Assembly (NCBI GenBank): GCA_027886175.1
Contig: JAJNNQ010000009.1
Location: 21,859,501 to 21,923,500, forward strand
Direction of reading: 5' to 3'
Origin: Phylloscopus collybita
Taxonomy: Eukaryota > Chordata > Aves > Passeriformes > Phylloscopidae
Length of the DNA: 64,000 nucleotides
The position numbers were made by a program, and so were the translations under genes. The notes under the pieces were generated by a model. It worked only from the letters and a program-made list of their open reading frames with translations. It had not been told where the DNA came from and searched no databases. Each line of letters begins with the position of its first letter. The stretch's first letter is position 1. This document shows, in pieces, positions 13,131-27,400 of the stretch.

Positions 13131-13690
13131 GTGTGGGAAACACTAAAAGTAAAAAGGATTTTTAGGAGCTGAAGAAGTAGGCCTCAAACAGAAAAAAGCT
13201 GAAAACTCAGAATCTGCTGCAACTGAAAAAAGTTTGGAACTAGAAAAGACACAGTAGTATAGCAAACAAGGACATGGGAAACAAAGGCTGAGTTTCTAGT
13301 TTTGGCCTGGATAAATCTTAACACTGCAGAAAATATATGTCTGACAAGATAGTAGAAGGTCTTAAGCTTAATAAGGGTTATGTGTATTGTTAATAGAAAA
13401 GTATACAAACGAGTATTGTTTAAAACAGGTGTACGTGTGCTATAATTGATTGGTTAAAACAATTGTCTGTAAACTTCAGCAATACATCATTGGCTGAAAA
13501 GTTTTTAAGATGCTCTGTAACAAAGAAATCTGCAGCTGCTGCTGGCATGCTGTGAGCTGTTGCTTTTGCTCAGTTGTCTCTACTTCTGTGATGAGACTGA
13601 TGCTTCATTAAAGGTAAAGAACAGCTTCCCCAGCAGTCCTGTCCCGTTCCTGCCCGCACCGCCACAAACAAGTAGGTGTTTTGACATCTC
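13130..13690 (+). repeat. Probable diverged ERV LTR (solo)
   Basis: The stretch has LTR-like layout on the plus strand: CCAAT-like words (ATTGGTT, CATTGGCTG), a TATA-like TTTTTAAGATG at about 13504, then a pyrimidine- and TGCTG-rich segment, the polyadenylation variant ATTAAA at about 13605, and a GC-rich tail ending near CCGTTCCTGCCCGCACCGCC. This order resembles avian retroviral LTRs I know in outline. I could not fix TG..CA ends or a target duplication, so both limits are approximate. Confidence 0.4.
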
Positions 13691-15320
13691 TGTTTTCAAA
13701 CTGAGGGAGTTCTGGTGCCAATAGATTCTGATGCAAGTTCTGGCCCTGGCAGCTGATGGGAGCCCCAGCCTTTCCCCAAGTAAACAATTCTACTTCTTCA
13801 TGCCTAAAACTAGACAACAGGAAAGCATTTCAGGCTCTTCTGGTAAGAATCGAATGCCTATTACTTGTTCTCTCTAAGCAGTAATGGATTTGATAAGATA
13901 CCTCTACACTAGAACATTTGAGGTGTCTGAGCTTCAAGCCTAGGCACAGGATGTGAATATCATGTCCGGCAGTACACCAAGAGGCGGCGTTTGAAAGCTA
14001 GTGCCTAGAATTAATGTCAATCTGACAATTAATGTCAGATCAGTCCAACTCAGTACTCCAGCACCTGACCACCAAAGATCTGTCAAAACTGTAACAACAA
14101 TTTCCTCCATTGTGGTACAGGCAATATCCCTCAAACAAGCCTTTGGACACAGGATCTAAGCTGGCTCCAATGCACCACTATAATGCATATCTTTATGATA
14201 TCTATGATTAGTCTGCAGTAGAAAGTAACCATGCTTTACTACTTCCTAGGTTTTAGCCCTGTGGATAGGCAAAACCCCAAAAGTCAGGCTCTAAATGTAG
14301 GATCTCACCATGCAGCTCCTCGTGTCCAATGGCAAAGCCACCAGAGAAGTCCCTGTCCTGACACAGCTGTCAGCTCTCACTGCAGTTCACCACTTGAATC
14401 AGCCAATCCAAGTATGTGTGGAGTCAGATGCCTGAAGTGGTCGGGGGTTTTAAAGAAGTCTTTTAAGGAACAGAAAGAACAGTGAGAGCTTATCAAGCTG
14501 GCTTTGATGCCAAGAAAAGCCTTGTTGTTTTGCCACAGCAGAAGGAAGAGTGAATACAAAACCTACCACAACTTCACCTCAGTAGCCTGAGGGCTCAACA
14601 GAAAGTGCACAAGGACCAGCAGAAGACTTTTGGAGGTGGAGTGCTACCCCACAGCTCTCTGGGGAGATCACATCAGCTAACCTCCCATGGTCTGCACTGT
14701 GGAGCCACTGCAGTGTGGTGGCTGATGGAAGGAGTGAGGTGATAAATGCTAGGAGCTCCCTTTTTGCACTTCTACAGAAGACAAACTTCAGTAAGAGATG
14801 CTGTAATACAATCCAATAGGATACAATTCAGAGGAAAGAAACAAGGTGAATAATACTGAACTCAAAAATATAAATAATCTCAACTGGAGATGTTAGCTGC
14901 AGTTGTAAGTAATTGAAGCTATAGTGCACAGTGGCATTTTAGGTTGAGCTCAAGTAGCTTGTTTTTTTGAAGGTTTCTGGAATTAAAAGCTTGAGACTGA
15001 CGGGAAGAGAAAGAGCAGCTAACCTTAGAACTCTATAAAAAATGAAGTTGGAGACCTTGAACACATACCACAGCAAAAACCACAGCACATTGGAGTAGAT
15101 CCGGTCAAGTCACACAGCAAGCCACTTTTTAAAGTTCTAGAAAGCACCTCTGCAGTTTAAATATAAATCAATACACTTACCATTTGGATACACACACAGG
15201 ATGGCTGGCATCGATTAGAATATGTCAGCATTCTTTACAAATACTATTTCAAAATTTATAGGCTTAGCAGCCTTCAAATGTAATAAAGCAACAAATAAAC
15301 TGGACAGATAGCATACGTAC
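13691..15320 (-). other. APBB2: APBB2 5' intron, no features seen
   Basis: Ordinary intronic sequence with one small inverted repeat (ATCTGACA..TGTCAGAT at about 14023-14043) beside a direct repeat AATTAATGTCA. No coding or RNA feature is supported. Confidence 0.6.
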
Positions 15321-15425
15321 ATGAGCTGCTTGGCCGATAGTGAGCCCCTGGGTACCGCCTGCCCATAGTGCCAGTCAGCACATTACCACACGCTGTCAGC
15401 TCCTTCCAAAGCACAGATCCAAATC
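15321..15425 (-). other. APBB2: Candidate untranslated 5' exon of APBB2
   Basis: On the minus strand a long pyrimidine tract (a T-run then CCTTCTCCCTCGG) ends in TTAAG with AG at 15427-15426. It is followed by 105 bp that are GC- and CpG-richer than the flanks (GGATTTGGATCTGTGC through GGCCAAGCAGCTCAT), and then a donor GTACGT starting at 15320. The tract, base composition and paired splice sites fit an internal exon in the transcription direction of APBB2. No ORF is needed, because the start codon lies further downstream at 4315. Transcript support is lacking, so this is a hypothesis. Confidence 0.45.
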
Positions 15426-18400
15426 CTTAACCGAGGGAGAAGGAAAAAAAAAAAGTGAAGATTTAGTACAACAGCTGTATCTTTTTCATTAAAATGCTAA
15501 TAACCCCTACAAATTCCAGGATAACTACATCTATAAATTATTCAGTCATGATGTCAGAGGAGATAAACTGTTGTGCTATACATGCAGCACAAATTTATTA
15601 TTGGTGGTTGGCCTTCATTAATAAGCTCACATAAATTTTGAGACACAAAGAAATCTCAGGTCATACAGTAGCTTCTTTTGGCCCATGACAGAGAACAACA
15701 AACACAGCAAGAAAGAGTTTGCTATTGGCTTTTCATAGAGATAGCCAGTAGGTGAGATTTAAAAACAACGCTTGTTTTAAATTTTTTGAAGCAATCATTA
15801 AGCAATCATTTCTAAACCGTTTACTACAGAAGCAAAATTTATCCATGCTACATAACACTGACTGCTTTGTTCTGGTCTCTTCTATCCAGCAGTGCCTTTA
15901 CAGGAATGCAGGCTATTAACCCATGTATCAATTTTCTTGCACTATCAAAACCCTAAGCAAACAAAAAATTACATCAGTTTGGAATAACAAATCCAAAGTC
16001 TTAATTGAAATGCTATTGAAGCTGTCAAATTACTGATATTAAATGTTTTAGTCTAAAACCAAGTCCCATTGTTTCTTTTTCTTTGGTGTAGCATTTTGTA
16101 CCAAAATATGACTTTCAGTTGCTTTTCAGCTTTACCTTTTTCTTAATTTACTTGAATAGCCTTCATATTCCCAGATGTCTATCAATATATATTGAATGTT
16201 AACCACATCATTTGTTAAGATACACTCCCTTTTATTTCATTTACTCCCTTGCTGGAAACACCAGGACAAGCAGCAAATTCCGAGGAGCGTTTTTCCTTAC
16301 TCATTAAGGATTTTAAGTATCTCAGGCTGCAGCTACAAGCACAAGATTGTTCCATCCAGGAAATAAAGCAAAATATCGGGATATAGACAAAATAGCACTG
16401 CACTAAAACTGGGAAATCTCCCCTAATCTTCAAGCATGTCAGTTCCCTTACTGAACACAATGCTAGCTTATTCCTGAATTCCATAAGCCTTTTATATATA
16501 CTGGTATCCATGCAATTCTCTGGTGAGCTGGTCTGGGAGCCAACACAGCTGAAAACTCCATACACAGACATATTTTCAGTCAGATTAAGCTCCTGAAATG
16601 GCTCATGATGGTTGCACAAGTATTGGTAGCTAGTGAGAGCAATTGGAAAGAATGGGACCATGGCAGCCTGAGCTCAAAATGACTTTAAATGCAATTGCAT
16701 AACATTGCTACACAGCCTTTGTAGATTTTTTCTGAATTAGACAACTTAAAGGCTGCATACCTGACAGTCCAAACAACAAGTAAAGATCTCCATTGTTTTC
16801 AAAACAGTGCTGACAAAACATGTCCTGTTCAACTCCCCTCAATGGAGAAAATTCAGTGAATCAATGAGACAGTAGTCTCTTGCCACTAAAAGAATTCTGG
16901 TTTTTAAGAAGGAAAGTGACTGGTATGCAGTAAAATTAACCCTCATTCAAAAATTCCTGCATTTCTTTTGCAGGACAATATGGGACAACTCCTTGCCATG
17001 GGTCAAACAGACTTTTACAAGTTTTTTCACTGGCCTAGTAGGTCAACACATTGTAAAGTTGTGCAAGGAAAAAACTTGCAGATGGCTGCTTTCCCTTTCC
17101 TGTTCTATAGGAATAAAACTAACAATATATATTTATTAGTTGAAAAAAAATTAAGTCTCTCCTCACCCCAAATGGACCAAATTTGTAATTCATAACAAAA
17201 TACAACAGCCTTTAGCTGTTCAAGCATTAGAAAAAAAAATTACTGAGGTGGAAAACAGACTGTAACCAGAAGACAGCATTTACAATTCTCTTCCATAGCT
17301 TGTGAAAGAGTTTGATCAATTCATATGGAGCTGCAAGATTATTTATTTTTCATAAATGCACTGCTGTCATTCTAAGAGGTATACACCTTCCCAAATTTCA
17401 CTAAATTATATCAAATGTCTACAGTTGAGACAGGCTATTCCTCCTCTACCTAGCACCACAGTATTAAAGGGGGCCTTCTGCATCATACCATATGAAAAAA
17501 TCCCAACAAATAAAAATAAGACTCCCAAACCTTACAATCATGCTCTCAAACAGCTGAACTAAAGCACAGTATGGTTCTCCTAAGGTAGTGTGCCCACTCT
17601 GGGAGCAAACCACTCTTTGTAGAGGTCAGGACCCAAAGGTATGACCATTTTTAAATATCACATTTTAAAACTCCATAAATCTCAGTGGAAAAGACAACAT
17701 AAAGATAGATTGTCATTATAGCAAAGGTTTCATCAGTTACTGCCTAAAATGTGAACTTCAAAGTTTTACAAGGTGGATTAAAGCCAACTATCAAAAATCA
17801 ATGAAGAAGCAAGTGTCACGCAGTAAGCAAAGTTGAACTGCTCCATAAAATAATAGTGATAGTGGGTTGTATGTGCCAGTGAGGACATACCCTGATCACA
17901 ACAAATAAAGATGCTGCTTGGGTGTGGTTTTAGGGTTTTTCTATGTTGTTGTTAGTTGGTTTCATTTAGTTTTGTTTTGTTTTTCCTTAAGAATCATCTT
18001 TGAATTGTGACCAGACTAGCCAAAACAACCTCCCCTTTCTTTAAACACATCCACTCAAAAAAGGGGAACCTTGTGGGGGATTTCTGCTCTTCAGCAAGCT
18101 CAGGGAACTTTTACAGAAATGTGACCAACCTTGTTGGTACCCAAATTCCATAGCTAAAGCGTCTGAAAACTAGCCCTTATTTTCCATACACATCCACAGC
18201 ACTGATAAACAAAATGGAAGGAGTTCTCAAATGCTGCTTTTGGAAAATCCACATGGATATAACAGGCTTGAATTTGTTTTTATTTTTAACTGTACTACAC
18301 ATAAATCTGAGTTAAATCTGAATGTACCTGGTACGTCAGATCAAGTCTTCATATTAGTTTTTAATCTGTTGGCTCACATTTGTTTGTGTAACAAATGTGT

Positions 18401-21400
18401 TTCTCAACAGCTTCCTGTGGCTTTTCGCTTATTATACCGCAAAATTGCTTCAAAATGTTTTATAGTGATTTTTCCATCTTCATAGCTAAATTTAAAACTA
18501 CATATACACAAATGGACATAGAGCTTTATGGCTTCTCTTCAATAAATAATTTGATATAGCTCTGCCTGAAGATTATTTTTTTTGTCCCTTCCTGATAATC
18601 CTCCCTGATTCCTTTCAGGTGGCCGTCCCCATGCTGCAGCGATTGCAGAGAACCATGGAAACAAAACCTGAGCACTAGTACTGCATACCTGCTACCCAGG
18701 GAGCATCTGAAAGCACTTCACCTCAGGCCAAGTCCCTTTTAGGAGCCGTGGTGACAGAGCTACCAGCTACTCATCATCACACATAATGAGGACATACATC
18801 GTCTTGGAAAGATGCTATGACTTTCAACTGAGACTGTCATCTTCCTAAACCATTTTCTTTAGAGAGCTTTTCCTGCAACTCTTCCACATTTCTCAGGTTT
18901 TATGACAGCTACATAGAAGTTTCATTTTACTTGTATTCATGTTTTGATACTATGAAAAAAACGCAAAAGACAAACTAAATTCTGGTAGCCTTTGTGACTT
19001 GTTTTTTCCAACGAGTGAGTCAAACCAGTTCTGTCTATTCAGCTGGCACACAGAATCCAGTTTGCTTGAAGTAATTCCCTTTTGTTTCAGAACAAACAAT
19101 TCATAGTACAACCTCCATGCTATTAATGGCCATTAAAGCTATGTTGTGCTTCATCCAAATTTATTTTTTCACGCATGCTGTTGCTTATGAGGTCAGCTGA
19201 CTCCTTGACCTTCCCAAGTTCTCTACAAGCAACATTTGGTATAAACACATTTGTGCTCAAACATAAATATAGGTACAATCATATTGGCTGCTATAATCTC
19301 ATACAACGGATTGTTGTACAACCTACCCTCACATACCCAAGAAAAGGCATATGAAAAAAGAAGATGACTACAAATTAGCTATAAAACTCATCCAAGTGTG
19401 ACTGACTACATCACTCATCACTTGCAAGGAACAGCTGCACACAGTGTGGGGAAAGAAAAGGTTATTGCATGATGTTTCTCAGGGGACAACTACTCAAGAA
19501 ATCACACTCCAGCACTCTGTGTGATATTCTGACACACAACACAATCCTACATTCCAAGTCTTGCTTTGAATACCAGGAAACAGATCTCTTAAGGAATGGG
19601 TAAGAGGAATGCTGTGCATTGTTTTAAAAGCACATACAGGCCACAGGTCCTATACAAAATATAACCATTACAGCAAAGGGTTCAGACACTGAAAGAGGCT
19701 AATCTAGGGGAAAAAATTGAAAATCAGTCAGTAAACTGGTGGATGGCTCATTTTAAGAAATCACAACTGAAAAATACACACAAATTTTGTGTACATATAT
19801 GCATATATAATGCAAATTTATTGTTTTTCACTTTGCCTGCATTCAAAGTGACTGGCAGCATCACCTGTTGGATAACAGCAGCAAAACACAATTCAAGTAA
19901 GCAAGCAAAATGCCAGCCAGGTCATTAGGAAGCTGTGCTGTTGATTTCTGGAGACACCTGTAGAGACAGCACTTTCATTTTCTGTACTAGCAACAGCTAT
20001 TGGACATGGATCTCTCAAGTCAAACTGCCTCTTGGAGAAAGCACAATGTTGTCTACTAGCCACATCTCTTGTATCATTGCATGTTTGACCTTTTTGGTCA
20101 ACAAAAATTCCTAACCATTAGTGTCATCTAATACCAACAGATTTAAAAAAAAAAAAAGTATTTTAATTTCAGGAAGGTTTTTACTAAGTCTTCTGTTACC
20201 TAAGAGAGCTTATCCATCCTCCCAGATTTGTCTGGCAGTGCTCACATCAAGGAGGTTATGCTGTCCCCTCCACCTGCTTTTGCTGAGAGGCAGAGAGCCA
20301 CCCTGCTTTCCAAACAACTCACTCACTCCCCAATCATCTCTGCTTGCTGGCACAGGATTAAAGCTTTCCGGGAACCGGAAAGCCAAGCACAATCCCACAG
20401 ACAAGAGGATGTCCTGCCTGCACTCCAGCCCTGCTGCATCTTGGACCTGACATGCTCAGATATCTGGAAAGTCTTGTCCTGCCCAAAAAGTCTGGCAACT
20501 CCATCACTTCTCCTTCCAACAAATTCTCAGTACTCAAATTCTTGTCGCATGCAGACATTCTTGTTTGCATTTCTCTGTCCTGTATACTTTCTGGCTGCCT
20601 TTGTGCTTCTCATTTCTTCCCTCACAGGTTTTGATTTGGATGCGTTCCCTCTTCTCCATAATTGAGAAGTCCTTCATGAGGGCTTTTCTTTTTCTTGGTT
20701 ATCCTTTCCAGGTACTCTGCCACCCACCTGCTTAGCTGAGGTTCCATACACCATGTGGGGATGGATGCTATTATTTCCCACTCTGTTCTGGAGGATATCA
20801 TCACTGTTAATCACTTGAAAAAAATTCCTACTGTTGAAGGCTTTACGATACAGACTAACTTATCAAAGGCATGTTTTTCTGAAATTTAACCTTTCAGTAT
20901 TTCTGCAGCCAGATCACATAGAGCAAGCTGAATTTAAAATGTGCCCTGACCACAGCCCCCTGCACAGATGATACGTACTTTCTCAGTAAAGCACATATGT
21001 TTTTTACATTCATTCTATATTATCTTAATGAAGGTTTTGTTCACCAAACAGTAACAGAAAACATCAGGACATTCTGTGCATAACTATGTAAGCCCATATG
21101 TATTTTAACACAAGTGAAAGCACTGTCTATAGCACTTGCAAGTTTGTTAAAAATACAATTAACTTCATTCACTCTGTGCAGCTAGCTGAACTGGTATCAG
21201 TCAACAATCTCAATTTCACTCGGTCATTGGTAAGGATTTGTTAAGTTAGAAGTTATGTTGCACATTTAAAAAGAAGACCTGTGGTGCTCTGAGCTTCTGG
21301 GGCTGCAGCAGGTTGGGCTGTGTGCCAGAAGGAAGCCTGGCAAGCCAAGGAGCTGTGGGAGTGCAAAGGCATTACACAATCAAAGCAATCATCACTGGGA

Positions 21401-24400
21401 AACACAGATCTCCTGGTGAAGCCTGAACCAAGAGGACAATACTTCAGACAGACAATCTGAACCCCATTTACACCAAGATCCATTAAAAGTATTTTTCAAA
21501 GCTGACTGTCTGGTAAAACCAGTATTTCTAAATGAAAAGGTATTATTTCTTCTGAAGTTAGAGATGTCACTGTGCTTCTGCTTTCTGTGGGAAGCTTTCA
21601 AGCACAGCTAGGTTTTCTGTTGTAGCATTTCACCACTACTCTCCACTTTCATCTTCCTTGTATCTTGTAGGAATGAACACAGCATTGCTGCTACCCGTCC
21701 AAGAATGGATGCAAAAATTGAAAGCTGAGAAAAAGCAGAACCAGATTCTCCAGAAAAATGCTGTAATTTCTGCATTTCAATTTCAATGCTGTAATTTCAG
21801 CTCTCAATCAGTGTGAAGACCTACAACTTCTCTCTCCAAACTGATGTATCTGCTAAACCCCAAAAGTTTGTCAACTGTACAGACAAAAAAAAAAAAAAAA
21901 AAAAAAACCACCAAAACCCAAACCTACCACCTTCCAGATCTTGCTGGTATCCCTCATTAAATACTGAAAAGTAGGAGAATTACTTTTATATGACTCTAGA
22001 CAAAAATTCCCAGTTTATCCATTTTGCCCATTTGCTTCTTAATGACCTAATCTAAACTCCCTGTGTTCTACCCTTTCAAGACAGCAGTGAGCACAGCAGA
22101 ACCCACCTACTGCTTGAAGACTGGGATTTCAAGCCAAAACTGTTTCTAACTGCCATGGATACTAGAAAGCCCTCAAACGACAAGAGACAGACAAATCATA
22201 TTATGCAGGATTTGTAGCTTTACTTATGTGAAAAAGTATTTGAAACCCATGTGTGGCATACTGAGACATGGACAGCCTTTTTTGGATGTTAAGTAACAGG
22301 GACATGACCCACCCTGCATCTGAATCCAGTTTTATACTAATGCCAGCCACCCAATCTCTTGTATAAAGAATACAAGTAGTGAGAGAGACTCTCGTTAGGG
22401 CTCTTTGATACTTCTTGCAAAACTAATGATGACAATCATTTAAAATAATGTAAGCATATTCCTGGGTGCCTTCTTCCTTCACAATCCATATTGTATTGGG
22501 AACTGCCAAAAAACAGCATAAACTTTTCCTCAGCTGAGATGCAACGTGCCATGTTTACCTGGGGACAAGGCAGTGAAAAGGATTCTCAGCATCCAAAAAG
22601 AAATGTGTTAACTGCTTCACATGTCAATATATGGTTCATTATCTGCCATTATCACATAAAAGTTCTACCTTTGTTGATGAGAGAACTTCTTCTTAAGGAA
22701 AAAATAATAATTAAATATTTAAACATCTGTTAAAATAATCAGAATAATTTCGTGTTGTTCCTCATGCTCCCTAGTCCTAACTCAGCCATGAATAATCACA
22801 TAAAATATTGTACAATTCCATTTAAAAAGTAATTTATTTAATACTTTCTCAAAAACTGGTAATTTCTAACTCATGGTGTCTTTTTCCATTTTTTGTCAAA
22901 TAGGACGAATATGGGGACAATGAAATGCCACCTCAAGACAATCAACCAGCCATGATTCAACTGTTTCTTTTTAGGTCTCTCCTCTCCACAACACCTTCTT
23001 TCTGCACACAAGGCAAGAAGTGTGTCCTTTGTTTGCAAGGGCAACTGCTATTAATATAGCAAGAAATTTATTTATTTTTGAAAATATTATATACTTAGGT
23101 AGTGCAAAAGGATGAATCATGTCCTACACTACCCAACACTACATCTTCTGTTACCAGTGGCAAAAGCAACAATGAATGATGGCAGCAGCAGGAGCAGAAA
23201 CACTGGCTTTGCCTCTGCAAATGGAGAAGTTCCCCCAGGGTTTCCTTCTCAACCTATTACTATTATTCACAACACCAAGCACCAGAAAATTAGCCCGATT
23301 TTTGTGAATAACATCTTCCACAAACAAGCAGGTCCTAATCATTCTATGGTTGATTATGGGTGATTTTAAGTGACAATAACATAACAGGAACTTTGTGACA
23401 GCCAGTGCTGATTAATAACTTGCATGGCAACTCTGTGTTTTAGGAGAGTACTGCTGCGTTCCCATGTAAGAGTTGAGGCTCTGTCCAGTAGGTATGGAGA
23501 CTAAAGAACAACAAGCTGGGAAGACAAGTTGCATCTTTAGCCCAGCCTCCTGTGTATTACAGACTGCTGAGTCTGCTTGATTAACACACATGAAAACCAT
23601 GAAGACTAATACTAACCCTGAACTCTTCCGTAAGTCCTTAAAAAAACATCTTTACTGGACTGGCTAAAACATTCCCATCTCACATAACTACATACAAGCA
23701 TGACACTAGCCCTTGCTGGCTGGAGTCCCATCATTCTCTTTGCACAAAGGCTGATTTAATAAGAAATATGTCACTGCAGTGTAGCTTTATGTAGGGGCAG
23801 AAAAGCAAAACAAACAACAAACAAAACAAACATAAAACACCCCAAATCATAAAGACCTCTGAAATTCTTCTGAGTGAGAAGTAAGAAAATTCTCTAGGAA
23901 AAGTAACATGCACCATGAAAAAACCATTTTCTAAATCAATGTCTAGGTACTAGCAGTTATCCTCTCTCTGCATATTAACTAACCAGCTAAAGAGGAAACT
24001 ACAGGATAAGAGTTTGTAGCTGTGCATCCCACAAAGTAAAGCAAGAACTTAAGGAACGTGTAAGATTTCCTCAGTGGTTGACAAGACTGGCAGACAGCTG
24101 AAAGCTCTGCCAGGTTACCTCAATCCATTAGGACTGTACTAAGTAACACCCTTGTAAGGGTTACATCTGCAAAAGCCCAGAAGAGTGCTGCTGCACTTCA
24201 GAAATGTGGAAAGGCAATACCAATGCAAAAACTTCCTGCCTCTATCAGCAAACAGTGCAGTCTCTCCACAGGGCTCTGCCAGTACGACTCCTTGTACAGT
24301 GCAGACAAAGAGACAAAGACTTGCTTAGCCCAAGTCTTCCAGCTAACAGCACTTGCTTTATGAGCAGACAATTCTAGACTTCTCACATACCTTATTTCAG

Positions 24401-27400
24401 AGGATGAGAAAGCCTGTTGGCTTGCCAGGTACTGGGAAATACATCCCCAGCCTGGTAAATTCATGTGAGAAGGCAGGGAAAGCCATGGCATCAGATGCGG
24501 GGGAACATGACACCAGACAATCTCTCCACATAGGCAGCCTCAGCTGGAGTCACAAAGTTCTCCCACCCACTCCAAGACCCACAGAGAACCATGTGGATAC
24601 ATCACAGGAGACTGCACTTCTGCACTGCACAGAAGAACACTGATACCCAGCACAGGTGTCTGCATTAACAGATAGCACTACTGACACAGAGCAACAGTCC
24701 TACTGTGAAACACCTCTGCTGAATACAGCTTTCTTCCCACACAGGTGGCAGAGCAAGTTGCAGTGCAGCCAATCCACAAAAATGGATAAACCAAGAACTC
24801 TTGCTGGAGTACCAGAAGAACTGGACCACCCCTGTTCACGAACATCATGATCAACAAAGCAAATACTGCATAGACATACAGGTGCCTCCAGTCTCTGTGC
24901 TGAAAATTCAGTTTATGATGTGGGATATGAAAGGTTCAGAAAGAGTGCCCCCACCCTAGAGGATCCCCAGATACAAAGCAAATTACTTACTCTTCCCAGC
25001 TTGTTGGTGGAAAGAGCACTGAACAACAGCACCACGTTCTGGAGCACCAGCACCCCCTCAGGTCGCTGCAGAAATCAGGCAAGCTGCAAAAAAACCCCAA
25101 AAATCATATATTTTAATCTGTGAAGAGTCAAGAGGAATTAATGAAAACTAGTGAAGTTGCAAAGATGCAGGATACCAGAAGAAAGCTGCACGGCCGCCCT
25201 CTGTGCCAGTGGCAGCCACAAGGCAGCAGGAGCCTGGGAATCAGAGGAGCACTGACAAATGACTGAGTAACCCAGGCAGCCACCTTCAGTTTACATCCTT
25301 AAAACTATCTGCATTCAACAACGTGCACACAGGAGAACTAAAAGCAGAACAGAGGTCCATGTATCACAGTGCAGAGACCTTCCCAAACTAAGCAGGTGTC
25401 ACGATCTGCTGCCAGACTATGGCAGCTCAGGTACGTAAGAGACACATTGCAAAGCATGCTTCAAATTTTCTCTCTCTCCACACTGCAACACAGACCTGCA
25501 GTTTTCCCCACGCACAAACACTGAATATCATGAAGAAAATTAATCCAGATGATAGACATGAGCCCAAGTCATAAAAAAGCAACAAGAAGTGCTCAGTAAA
25601 CAATAAATTCATAAAACAGCATGTTTTCCATTATGCTTGTGTTCAGTAGATATCAAGTATATAATTTATTTTTGCAATGTCTGTACACTGCATCACAGTA
25701 ATTTCACCCCTGGCTGAAATATAAGTGGTTATATTAATGCTCTTGCATTCGGTACTGAAAAATATATATGTACTTTTCAGTTCCAAATGCCACAAATATA
25801 CCAAAGTATATATAAAACCTCAGACAATGAGGTTATCCTCCCATCAAGAGATGTTCCAGCAGCAGCAATGTATCTGTCAGTCAAACTGTGTTCTAGGATT
25901 CAGGGTGGTATTCAACTTTCTGTTTGTTCCCCATGAGGAGAAAATAAATATGCAAGACCAAAGATACAAGTCTCATCTGCTGTAGAGCTTATATAATTTT
26001 TTTTTCTTTATTAAAGCAAAAGCCAGGCTAAATTAAGTCAAATTATATTCCCTGTTAAAGAGAGGTTTATATTTTTCTTTGTTCTAACAGAAATTCACGA
26101 ACTATAAATCCTGGAAAGCACTGAGACAAAACAGATCACTTAAAGAGAGCTGAATACATTCTTCCTAAAAATATATTTGTCTTTTGAAACTTGGAAATAG
26201 AACTCTTTAAAGCTAGAAAAAAATTAATTTTAAAATATAAAGTTTTTTAAAAAAATCAAGAAAATATACTCACTTTATTTTCAATAATATTTTCAATAAT
26301 GAAGTTGCACTTTAAAAAAAAGTTCTTCAGGAATAAAACATACCAATAAACTAAAACATACCATTAAACTAATATTCTAACCCAATTTGCCACATTTGTG
26401 AACTTCTGTATCAGATGATCAGATTTCAGTATTCAAGGGAGAGAAAGAAAACACCTGTGTTGTTAACACCTTCCTACCAGGAAAGCCAAGAAACCAGCAA
26501 GTTCCTGCTGACATACATGGGTTTATATAAACAAAACTTTCTGGGTCGAGTGCTGAGACCCCAAACTTCTTCACAGGCTGAGCATACATGCTGGCTTTTC
26601 CAAATAATTTTAAAGGATTTCTTCCTGGCATAAACAAAAAGATGCATCTGTCTGCCATAGCACTGCCACTTTTATAATTAACATTTTCATCCTATATATC
26701 AAATTGGTTATAAACCAAGCCTAGAGTAACTGCAACTGAAAAACAGTAGTCAATTCACTAAGCTCAAAGATAATAAAATAATCTCAAACTCAAAATCTTT
26801 TTACTCTTGAAAGCCGACAGCTTTTCAACACCAACTAAGATAAAGTCAGCTGCCAGTTCTGAGATCAGACAAAAGCCTGAAATACAAAATATGGGTCTCA
26901 AAGGTAGAATGACCAGCCTCTTCATCAAAACAGCAAACAGAAAATTGCAAAACAAAGTTTCATCAACAGACATCTGACCTCTGACCAAATAGGATCTTAA
27001 CACTGATGGCATAAATTCCTGAAACGGTGCTGCCACACACCCAGCATTTTCTATTTCCCAGCTGAGAATCCACCACCCTGAGTGTTCCTCCCTTCCTCTG
27101 AATGCTGCTGAAAATGTCCACTTCTCCACCCACATTTCTACCACATTGCCTGCCTTGAAAATTGGCAGACTTGAAAATGAAGACAGGAATCTTTTTTCAT
27201 CCTGTTTATAAACCTTCATATTTCAAGAAAGGCTCGGCCGGCCAGTGGAGCCAGCTCAGCCTCCCAGACCTATACAAGTAGGAATAACTCCTTCAGGACT
27301 TTATTAAAAGCACAAAATTGAAAGGCAGATAACATGCAGGCACTGATACCCTCAGTAGAGACGTAATTTGTAAATGTTTAACGCCCACAGGTGACAAAAT

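Noticed and set aside
18610..18680. Plus-strand exon-like segment after TTCCTTTCAG with an open frame ending in TAG
   Set aside because: Only about 20 codons, wrong strand for APBB2, no partner exon recognised.
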